Positions 5,243 through 10,798 of a DNA stretch of 10,798 nucleotides are shown piece after piece (within the stretch, counting starts at the first letter, position 1; each line of letters opens with the position of its first letter). The stretch is from an uncultured Lachnospiraceae bacterium (GTDB lineage: Bacteria > Bacillota > Clostridia > Lachnospirales > Lachnospiraceae). A program made the translations under genes and the position numbers. The stretch spans positions 1 through 10,798 of the forward strand of contig CANOFI010000057.1 in assembly GCA_947565255.1 (NCBI GenBank). Reading direction: 5' to 3'. Under the pieces are notes generated by a model. The model saw only the letters and a list, made by a program, of their open reading frames with translations, had not been told where the DNA came from and did no database searches.

Positions 5243-6787
5243 TTACTTCGCGTAGTCCGTTACTCTGGACTCACGAATCAAATTAATTTTAATCTGGCCC
5301 GGATATTCCAGTTCCGCTTCCACATGTTTGGAAATGTCTCTTGCCAGTAAAATCATATCATCATCGTCAATCTGTTCCGGCACTACCATAATACGAATCT
5401 CACGTCCCGCCTGGATTGCAAACGACTTGTCCACACCCTTGAACGAATTGGCAATGTCCTCCAGCTGTTTGAGACGATTTGTATATGTTTCCAGAACCTC
5501 ACGCCTTGCACCCGGTCTTGCTGCAGAAATGGTATCTGCCGCCTGAACAATACACGCTATCAGCGTCTCAGGTTCTACATCGCCATGATGCGACTCCACA
5601 GCATTCACAACGATAGCTGACTCTTTGTATCTTCTGCACAGTTCAACACCAAGCTGAATATGGGAGCCTTCCATTTCATGATCGACGGATTTGCCGATAT
5701 CATGCAGCAAACCAGCTCTCTTCGCCATCCGAACATCCGTTCCAATCTCAGCCGCCAGCAGCCCGGATAAATGAGCAACCTCAATGGAATGCCTCAATGC
5801 ATTCTGTCCATAACTTGTCCTAAATCTCATCTTTCCTAATAAACGAACTAACTCAGAATGAATACCCTGTACCCCGACTTCCATCATGGCAGCCTCGCCC
5901 TCTTCGCGAATCAATGCCTCTACTTCCTTTTGGGCTTTTTCAACCATCTCCTCAATACGTGCCGGATGAATACGCCCATCTAAAATTAATTTTTCCAGGG
6001 CAATTCTCGCCACTTCTCTTCGAATCGGATCAAAACCAGACAAAATAACCGCTTCCGGTGTATCATCAATAATTAAATCCACACCCGTCATGGTCTCTAA
6101 TGTACGGATATTTCGTCCCTCCCTGCCGATAATTCTTCCTTTCATATCATCACTTGGAAGCTGCACTACAGATATTGTAGTCTCGGCAACATGGTCAGCA
6201 GCACACTTCTGTATTGCTGTTACAACGTATTCTTTTGCTTTCTTCTCTGCTTCCTCTTTCGCCTTTGTTGTCAGTTCCTTTACGAGCTTTGCCGCATCGT
6301 GCCGAACATCATCTTCAACAGACTGAATGAGGTATTCTCTAGCTTGTTCAGAGGTAAGACCGGAGATTTCTTCAAGTTCCTGTACTCTTTGTTCATGAAG
6401 ATTCTGAACTTCTTTTTTCAGCTTCTTAAGTTCTTCTTCCTTCGCAGTAAATCCGGCTTCGCGCTTTTCAATCTGTTCCGCCTTCTTATCTAACGCCTCT
6501 TCCTTTGAAATGACTCTGCGTTCATAATTTTGAATTTCTGCACGCCGTTCCCGGATTTCTTTGTCCAGCTCATTCTTTGTCTTGATAGACTCTTCACGGG
6601 CTTCCAGCAACGCTTCCTTCTTCTTCGTCTCAGCTACTTTGACAGCTTCGTTGATAATCTCTCGGGCCTTTTCTTCGGCACTGCCAATTTTTGCCTCTGC
6701 CACTTTTTTACGGTAAGCAGTTGTTGCAAAATACGTAACGACCGCAGTAATCAAAAAAGTGATAATAACTGCAATTACGATATCCAA
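5243..6787 (-). CDS. rny: Ribonuclease Y
   Basis: RNase Y is the membrane-anchored endoribonuclease that starts bulk mRNA decay in Firmicutes. From the TTG chosen at 6787 the protein has 514 residues, close to the 520 of the Bacillus enzyme. It begins with one membrane segment (about 1-22, DIVIAVIITFLITAVVTYFA), then a long charged coiled coil rich in Glu, Lys and Arg (about 30-195). A KH domain follows with the loop IIGREGRN (about 219-226), then an HD domain with H333 in RHSIEVAH and the catalytic pair H362 D363 in LLHDIGK. The TTG is preceded by the perfect site AGGAGGTG (6796-6803) at eight bases and puts the membrane helix at the N-terminus. An ATG at 6829 (MSYTIKLNKG), with a weaker AGGA, would add 14 residues; the ATG at 6853 has no site. 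The gene is flanked by its own promoter and terminator. Product identity is firm, the start is less so. Confidence 0.96.
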   Translation of the reverse strand: MDIVIAVIITFLITAVVTYFATTAYRKKVAEAKIGSAEEKAREIINEAVKVAETKKKEALLEAREESIKTKNELDKEIRERRAEIQNYERRVISKEEALDKKAEQIEKREAGFTAKEEELKKLKKEVQNLHEQRVQELEEISGLTSEQAREYLIQSVEDDVRHDAAKLVKELTTKAKEEAEKKAKEYVVTAIQKCAADHVAETTISVVQLPSDDMKGRIIGREGRNIRTLETMTGVDLIIDDTPEAVILSGFDPIRREVARIALEKLILDGRIHPARIEEMVEKAQKEVEALIREEGEAAMMEVGVQGIHSELVRLLGKMRFRTSYGQNALRHSIEVAHLSGLLAAEIGTDVRMAKRAGLLHDIGKSVDHEMEGSHIQLGVELCRRYKESAIVVNAVESHHGDVEPETLIACIVQAADTISAARPGARREVLETYTNRLKQLEDIANSFKGVDKSFAIQAGREIRIMVVPEQIDDDDMILLARDISKHVEAELEYPGQIKINLIRESRVTDYAK

Positions 6788-6795
6788 TACAGGAG

Positions 6796-6803
6796 CACCT
6801 CCT
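6796..6803 (-). promoter_or_regulatory. Ribosome-binding site that supports a TTG start for rny
   Basis: AGGAGGTG on the minus strand is a full-strength Shine-Dalgarno sequence eight bases from the TTG at 6787. It would be internal coding sequence (Lys-Gly-Gly-Ala) if the ATG at 6829 were used, which makes the TTG the better start. Confidence 0.6.
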
Positions 6804-6872
6804 TTATTTAATTTTATTGTATAAGACATAACAGATCCTAAATCTGAGTACATCGCAAACTACAACACTTCT

Positions 6873-6901
6873 ATTTTATACTCTTTTTATACACTTGTCA
6901 A
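6873..6901 (-). promoter_or_regulatory. Sigma-A promoter of rny
   Basis: On the minus strand a perfect TTGACA (6896-6901), a 17-bp spacer and TAAAAT (6873-6878) predict transcription from about 6866, some 80 nt before the TTG start. An overlapping TATAAA (6875-6880) has a 15-bp spacer. Confidence 0.7.
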
Positions 6902-6978
6902 GCAATGCAGAAAAAAATCCATCGGCGCTCCCATCCTGCCTGAATCCAATATCATTGTTTTTCCCAGTCAAATCTTTC

Positions 6979-9006
6979 TCAGCGAATCTGAAACTGACTA
7001 AGCAGCCGGTTCAGTGTCTGTGCCTGGCCGGACAGCTGGTCGGAAATAGAAGCACTCTCTTCTGCCGCAGCGGAATTGGCCTGAATTACCTTTGATACCT
7101 CCTTAATCCGGTTCTCTACAGAAACAATCATTTCCGACTGTTCCACGCTGGCCGCTGAAATCTCATCCATCAGCGTTTTAATAGACTGAATGCAGTCATT
7201 AATAACCTGCATGGCAGAAATCGCCATGTTTGTAGACTCCGTGCCAATCCTGACATCATGAATCGAACGGCCAATCAGCGTACTTGTATTCCTTGCAGCA
7301 TCGGCAGACCTGGCGGCAAGACTGCGAACCTCCCTGGACACAACCGAAAAGCCTTTACCGGCACTGCCGGCATGCGATGCCTCTACGGAGGCATTCAGCG
7401 CAAGAATATTGGTCTGAAAAGCAATATCCTCAATTGTCTTAACAATACTGCCGATTCGGGCCGACGACTCATCAAGGTTTCTGGTTGCCGCAATCAGCTG
7501 CTCCATTTTCATATCCGCCTCAGCCGCATAGCCGGTAGCCCTGTCTACCAGATCGCCGGCATTGGCACAGCGGGCGGTACTGTTCTGAATCTGCGCTGTA
7601 ATTTCTGTAACATTGGATACCAGCCCGTTCATCGAATCCTTCTGCTGCATCGTCCCCTGCGACAGAGCCTGCGCACCCGCTGATACCTGGTTGGCCCCGC
7701 GGTTCACCTGACCGGCAATCTGTGAAATATCCCCCATAACTTCCGTCAAATTTGTGCGGATGCTCTTGAGACTCTGTGCCAGAACCTGAAAGTCTCCAAT
7801 ATAGTAGGATTCGTTTCTTGTTACATCCACCGCGATATTACCGGCCGCCATTTCGCCTAAAATCCGGCCGATATCATCGATTGTGTTGCGAAGACAGCCG
7901 CAGACATCATGAATTGTCTGCGCAATCATGCCGATTTCATCCTTTCTTCCGTAAAAAGGCTCCAGCTCCCGGTCAGCAGATAATTCCAGTTTCCCCAGGC
8001 GCCCAATCGCCCTTTCCATCACCATCAGCTCGCGACTCTCCCGATACAGAATCAAAAGTGTCACAAAAATAATACACAGGGCGACAACCACACACAGCAC
8101 GCCGGTTGTCGTGCGAACCTCCACCACTTCTGCATAGACTTCATCCGCATTATCACGCACCATAAAAACCCAGTTGCGGTCCTTTAAATATTTATACACA
8201 ACCAGCTGGCTGACGCCGTTTTCATCCTGATAAGAATAGGTGCCCGCCTCAGTACTTCCATCTGCCTGAATCCGCCTGAGAATTTCCTGGTATCCCTGGT
8301 CCTCAGTCTCAGTATTCAGAAGTGCTTCGTCCTCGTGGTACAGATATAATCCGGAATCCACATTTAAAAATACGTACTCACTGTTGGGCAGACCTTCAAT
8401 ATCCAAATCCAGAAGCACATCCATTAAGCGGCCGGCAAATACCCCTGCGCCCACATATCCGGTACAGGTTTTTCCATTGAAAATCGGATAGTACATAGAC
8501 AAAATCATACTTCCGGTTCCCGGGGATTTCATAATGCCAAGATTGGTCAGCTTCGGCCCGGCCAGAATCGTACGATGAAACTCATCCAGCGATTCTCCCG
8601 AACGGGTCGTCATACCGATTGCCCCCTTTGACGTATGGGTTAATATATATGTATCAGGGGTCGCAATATACAATCCTTCAAAAATACCTTTCACCTCTGC
8701 AAACTGTTCTGTGTACTGCTGCGCCCTCTCCAGTGCGTCCGGGTCGCCCGGATTGGCAAGCAGCCCCCTCACCTCACTGCTGAGAGCAAAGGCCGTCATA
8801 TATTCCTCAGCAGAAGTGACATAATCATTGATAATGGAGGCGCGGGATTCAACAGCATCAATCATCTGATTCGTAATATTGCTTTTAACAGTTGATGCAA
8901 TACGGTTGGACACAATATACCAGAGCAGCGCCATCCCCGCACAAATAATTGTTGTTGTAATAATACCGATACGTATTGCAAGCTTTCGATTCGTTAGAAA
9001 TTTCAT
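6979..9006 (-). CDS. Methyl-accepting chemotaxis protein with periplasmic-side Cache-type sensor
   Basis: This 675-residue transmembrane chemoreceptor senses a ligand outside the cell and controls CheA kinase activity. The start is the ATG at 9006 (MKFLTNRKLAIRIG), with AGGAGG at 9013-9018 six bases away; the 33-residue extension upstream is rejected. Membrane segment 1 is at about 12-32. The extracellular part (33-300) reads like a double Cache domain, with YIATPDTYILTHT and SMILSMYYPIFNGKTCTGYVGAGV. Membrane segment 2 is at about 301-321, followed by a HAMP region, a second HAMP-like stretch (about 377-420, ILGEMAAGNIAVDV) and the coiled-coil signalling domain. Its hairpin tip is FQTNILALNASVEASHAGSAGKGFSVV (start about 530, split by family-typical glycine-rich turns), in which Ser replaces the usual Ala or Arg residues of NAAIEAARAG. 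There is no C-terminal CheR-tethering pentapeptide. The ligand cannot be told from sequence. No che or flagellar genes are adjacent. Confidence 0.93.
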   Translation of the reverse strand: MKFLTNRKLAIRIGIITTTIICAGMALLWYIVSNRIASTVKSNITNQMIDAVESRASIINDYVTSAEEYMTAFALSSEVRGLLANPGDPDALERAQQYTEQFAEVKGIFEGLYIATPDTYILTHTSKGAIGMTTRSGESLDEFHRTILAGPKLTNLGIMKSPGTGSMILSMYYPIFNGKTCTGYVGAGVFAGRLMDVLLDLDIEGLPNSEYVFLNVDSGLYLYHEDEALLNTETEDQGYQEILRRIQADGSTEAGTYSYQDENGVSQLVVYKYLKDRNWVFMVRDNADEVYAEVVEVRTTTGVLCVVVALCIIFVTLLILYRESRELMVMERAIGRLGKLELSADRELEPFYGRKDEIGMIAQTIHDVCGCLRNTIDDIGRILGEMAAGNIAVDVTRNESYYIGDFQVLAQSLKSIRTNLTEVMGDISQIAGQVNRGANQVSAGAQALSQGTMQQKDSMNGLVSNVTEITAQIQNSTARCANAGDLVDRATGYAAEADMKMEQLIAATRNLDESSARIGSIVKTIEDIAFQTNILALNASVEASHAGSAGKGFSVVSREVRSLAARSADAARNTSTLIGRSIHDVRIGTESTNMAISAMQVINDCIQSIKTLMDEISAASVEQSEMIVSVENRIKEVSKVIQANSAAAEESASISDQLSGQAQTLNRLLSQFQIR

Positions 9007-9176
9007 AAGACTCCTCCTGCGATTAATAAATATTGTATTAAATGTTTTAAATAAAAATATGAAACATCTCTTTCTGCCTGTATTTATCAGAAGCTGCTGT
9101 TCCATATAAAAAAATTCAGAGCGTCTTTAAAAATTAATTTGTCAACTGCACATCACGATTCCCGCCACCGAAGCAT

Positions 9177-9194
9177 GCTGTAAAACTTTACAGC
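9177..9194. promoter_or_regulatory. 18-bp palindrome, operator-like
   Basis: GCTGTAAAACTTTACAGC has perfect eight-base arms around a two-base centre. It resembles LacI-family operators and the catabolite-response element (TGTAAA..TTTACA) but lacks the central CG of a true cre site. It lies about 170 bp upstream of the mcp start. Its protein partner is unknown; a small RNA hairpin is the alternative. Confidence 0.45.
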
Positions 9195-9244
9195 CCCACC
9201 TGATTACAGAAAAACCATATTAATGGCTATATTCCTCTCAGAAA

Positions 9245-9293
9245 GTATTTGAAAACTACTTTCCGCAGAATGCGGAAAAAAGTTTTCAAACAC
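9245..9293 (-). terminator. Very long hairpin downstream of the response regulator
   Basis: Two 23-bp arms (9245-9267 and 9271-9293) match at 20 positions around a three-base loop. Read on the minus strand, two of the three mismatches become G-U pairs, so 22 of 23 positions can pair, while the plus-strand RNA keeps all three mismatches. The stem is followed on the minus strand by TTTCT only. It probably terminates transcription from the response-regulator operon 150 bp upstream, but the stem is unusually long and the U-run short, so an attenuator or RNA-processing site in the mcp leader is also possible. Confidence 0.5.
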
Positions 9294-9312
9294 GCCCGAT
9301 CTGATATTTGAC

Positions 9313-9341
9313 ATCATAAATTTTAAAACACGCTCTGATAA
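9313..9341 (-). promoter_or_regulatory. Candidate promoter for mcp
   Basis: On the minus strand TTATCA (9336-9341), a 17-bp spacer and TATGAT (9313-9318) are four- and five-of-six matches to the sigma-A boxes. If used, the long hairpin would lie in a leader of about 300 nt. No sigma-D type motility promoter was recognised. Confidence 0.3.
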
Positions 9342-9443
9342 CTGTTTCCTGTATCCGCCCGAACACGGTACGGCTGTTTTGCCGGAATATTCAGGCTGAC
9401 TATCCTATATCATTTTATTCTTATATATTCACCGCTGACCCGT

Positions 9444-10208
9444 TCACCGCTCCTTATCCGTATATCTTTCTGCAATTTCCTCGATCTCTGATCTGACCGC
9501 AGTAAATGCCTGTAAAAGCTTTGGTGAAAACACACCGGCCTCTTTGTTCATTATCATCTGATACGCCTTATCCATATCATACTCCGCTCTGTAAATACGC
9601 TTTGAAATCAAGTCATCGTACGTGTCAGCCAATGAAACCATCTGCACGGCAATACTGAGTTCTTCATCCTGCAGACCATCCGGATATCCCGTTCCATCAT
9701 ACCACTCATGGTGATGCCTTACGATATCATAACAATAATCACAAAATTCTCTGTCTTCAAAATTAATTCTCTCTGCCACTATTTCCGCACCCTTGGTCGT
9801 GTGAGACTTCAAAATCTCCCACTCTTCCTGATTCAGCTTTCCGGGCTTCAGTATAACGGACTCCGGCAGAACAATTTTTCCTATGTCATGCAAAACAGAA
9901 GCACAGCTGATTTTTTCCACCTGGTCAGACGTAAGACCATATTCCGGAAAAAGCTTCATAATGCTCTCTCCGAGGCATTTTGTATATTCCCGGATTCTTT
10001 TAATATGATTCTCTGACTCCATATTCCGGAATTCCACCACATTGCTAAGCGTATTAATCATCGTCTCATTCATTTTACGAAGCTTCTGTTCTTTTTCTTC
10101 CAGCAATTGATTCTGTTTCTTCAGCTTTTCTGTTTGTTTCTTCACCATCAGTTCCAGCTTAGTCTTATAGCCGAACAATTCGATAATATTATTCACCATC
10201 TGCTTCAC
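9444..10208 (-). CDS. HD-GYP output half of the split response regulator
   Basis: As read, this frame gives 254 residues from a GTG at 10208, but nothing like a ribosome-binding site precedes it and family-like sequence continues upstream in frame to 10328. Independent translation is therefore unlikely. It carries the whole linker helix and the complete HD-GYP domain with all expected metal-binding residues, so the catalytic half itself is not degraded. Confidence 0.7.
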   Translation of the reverse strand: MKQMVNNIIELFGYKTKLELMVKKQTEKLKKQNQLLEEKEQKLRKMNETMINTLSNVVEFRNMESENHIKRIREYTKCLGESIMKLFPEYGLTSDQVEKISCASVLHDIGKIVLPESVILKPGKLNQEEWEILKSHTTKGAEIVAERINFEDREFCDYCYDIVRHHHEWYDGTGYPDGLQDEELSIAVQMVSLADTYDDLISKRIYRAEYDMDKAYQMIMNKEAGVFSPKLLQAFTAVRSEIEEIAERYTDKER

Positions 10209-10297
10209 TACATCCGGATAATATGGCTTGCGTACATACTCTACAGCTCCGTATTCATAGCCCTTCTTCTCAATTTCCGCAGAATCCTCGCTTGTTA

Positions 10298-10561
10298 CTA
10301 AAATAACCGGAACCTTGGAAAGCAGCTTTTTTTGCTCAGAAGTTCAAGCACCTGCAGCCCTCCCATCACCGGCATCTGCAAATCCAGCAGAACTACGGCA
10401 ATCGAATTATAATTTTTTACAAAAAGCTCCAGACCCTCCTTGCCGTTTGCGGCTGCAAGAATTTTATATTCGTTTTTAAACAGTTCAACCAGCATTTCAC
10501 GGCTGATTTCATCATCCTCCATAATCATTACAATATCTTTTTTCATCTCTGCATCATTCAT
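10298..10561 (-). CDS. Receiver-domain half of the split response regulator
   Basis: The 87-residue product covers the first three beta-strands and helices of a receiver domain, up to SKK before the A7 run; the last nine residues (SCFPRFRLF) are out of frame and unlike a receiver. It lacks the switch lysine and the last strands, so it would not fold into a working receiver. The ATG at 10561 has GAGG directly against it, which is too close for a normal site; the ATG at 10546 (MKKDIVMIMEDDE) has the same GAGG 15 bases away. Coupling to the gene ending 8 bp upstream is likely. Confidence 0.7.
   Translation of the reverse strand: MNDAEMKKDIVMIMEDDEISREMLVELFKNEYKILAAANGKEGLELFVKNYNSIAVVLLDLQMPVMGGLQVLELLSKKSCFPRFRLF
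10327..10333 (-). other. A7 homopolymer at the frameshift point
   Basis: The minus strand reads AGC-AAAAAAA-GCTGC. One more A, or re-reading one A by a -1 slip of the lysine tRNA, joins the receiver frame to the HD-GYP frame as Ser-Lys-Lys-Lys-Leu-Leu. The position is certain; the cause is not. Confidence 0.85.
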
Positions 10562-10569
10562 CCTCTTTT

Positions 10570-10798
10570 TTATATTTGAAACATCTTAACCATTCCATCT
10601 CTGAATCTTAAAACCACCCTGCCTATTTCCCGTGGCACTATATGCTCCATATCATCAATATAAACAACATTTCCAGCATATACGGTCCCTCTGACATAAA
10701 CCGCCGCACGGCCGGCCATTTCAGAAAACTGGAATTCCTCCGATTCTATTTTCCTCATTTCCCGTTCTTTTTCAGCAATCGTCTCCAAAAGCTTCTTT
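10570..10798 (-). CDS. C-terminal end of a FapA/DUF342-like protein, 5' end outside the window
   Basis: The frame is open to the right edge and yields about 76 residues, with a basic-acidic coiled-coil stretch (KKLLETIAEKEREMRKIESEE) leading to a small beta-rich end, GRAAVYVRGTVYAGNVVYIDD, then REIGRVVLRFRDGMVKMFQI. This pattern, a helical hairpin followed by short strands with an A-x-V-x-G-x-V-Y-x-G turn, is typical of the end of FapA (DUF342) proteins, whose polymerised beta-domain is thought to act in signalling or localisation. The stop at 10570-10572 lies 8 bp before the response regulator, so the two are probably cotranscribed. The assignment rests on a short fragment. Confidence 0.55.
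   Translation of the reverse strand, partial: KKLLETIAEKEREMRKIESEEFQFSEMAGRAAVYVRGTVYAGNVVYIDDMEHIVPREIGRVVLRFRDGMVKMFQI

Larger units (their letters stand above)
9007..9443. other. 437-bp intergenic region between mcp and the response regulator
   Basis: No gene is supported here. From right to left it contains an imperfect repeat of TTCACCGCT (9428-9436 and 9443-9451, overlapping the upstream stop), a candidate promoter (9313-9341), a very long hairpin (9245-9293), an 18-bp palindrome (9177-9194) and an isolated TTGACA on the minus strand (9140-9145) without a -10 at proper distance. The c-di-GMP riboswitch motifs that often precede clostridial chemoreceptor genes were looked for and not seen. 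Confidence 0.6.
9444..10561 (-). pseudogene. Response regulator, receiver plus HD-GYP domain, frameshifted
   Basis: Two reading frames together make one RpfG-like response regulator of about 372 residues. Such proteins take a phosphoryl group on the receiver domain and usually hydrolyse cyclic di-GMP with the HD-GYP domain. Frame 1 (10561 to 10328) covers receiver residues 1-78, with E15 D16 D17 and phospho-acceptor D60. The matching second part, starting KLLSKVPVILVTSED with T90 and switch lysine K112 in VEYVRKP, is in the frame one base back. The break is at seven A (10327-10333 on the minus strand): eight A would restore one continuous frame. After a coiled-coil linker (about 135-165) comes HD-GYP with H186, H225 D226 in VLHDIGK, HHHEW (283-287) and DGTGYP (289-294), all conserved. 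It follows the FapA-like gene by 8 bp, suggesting one operon. It could be a pseudogene, a homopolymer sequencing error, or a gene using slippage. Confidence 0.8.

Noticed and set aside
6911..6945. Possible mcp terminator: GGC/GCC followed by seven T on the minus strand
   Set aside because: Only three base pairs can form with a ten-base loop, too weak to call; the T-run may be part of the AT-rich rny promoter region.
9120..9145. Minus-strand TTGACA as the mcp -35 box
   Set aside because: At a 16-18 bp spacing the bases are GC-rich (GCTCTG) and do not resemble a -10 box.
9204..9314. 36-codon open frame on the minus strand spanning the long hairpin
   Set aside because: No ribosome-binding site precedes its ATG, and the codons are dictated by the inverted repeat.
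10320..10340. Classical programmed -1 frameshift signal of the A-AAA-AAG type
   Set aside because: The heptamer is not in the standard phase (the zero frame reads C-AAA-AAA-AGC), so tandem slippage as in dnaX would mispair in the P site. Only a single-tRNA slip or transcriptional slippage would work, and an extra or missing A is simpler.

Overview
The window looks like chromosomal DNA of a spore-forming, anaerobic Clostridia, most probably a member of the Lachnospiraceae. The clues are a full-length Spo0A, strong AGGAGG ribosome-binding sites, moderate-to-low GC, Gram-positive type RNase Y, and GlgA, enolase and RNase Y sequences that read like those of gut Lachnospiraceae. This placement is an inference from protein character, not from a search. 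Every intact gene lies on the minus strand, so the window is best read from right to left.

Right to left: the C-terminal end of a FapA/DUF342-like protein runs off the right edge (10570-10798). It is followed after 8 bp by a two-component response regulator with a receiver domain and an HD-GYP output domain (9444-10561). That gene is split by a one-base frameshift in a run of seven A. A 437-bp gap with a very long hairpin and an 18-bp palindrome follows. Then come a membrane chemoreceptor (mcp, 6979-9006), the membrane-anchored endoribonuclease RNase Y (rny, 5243-6787) with its own promoter and terminator, a probable 6S RNA gene (about 4918-5102) with promoter and terminator, enolase (eno, 3314-4627), branched-chain aminotransferase (ilvE, 2133-3158) with a near-consensus promoter, a repeat-bearing leader, the sporulation master regulator spo0A (999-1799), and glycogen synthase glgA (from 842 leftwards).

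The genes do not form one pathway. They appear to be separate transcription units: signalling and c-di-GMP-type or chemotactic sensing at the right; RNA turnover and global transcription control (RNase Y, 6S RNA) in the middle; central carbon and amino-acid metabolism (enolase, IlvE, GlgA); and sporulation control (Spo0A).

The two strongest anomalies are at the two ends. At the left end glgA is broken by an inversion: the N-terminal 184 codons are on the minus strand, the next ~99 codons are on the plus strand, and the two meet at the palindrome ACAGGCCTGT (290-299). At the right end the response regulator is frameshifted at A7 (10327-10333). Each could be a real event (inversion, phase variation, pseudogene) or an assembly or sequencing artefact. 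No mobile element, CRISPR array, tRNA, rRNA or obviously new multi-gene system is visible.
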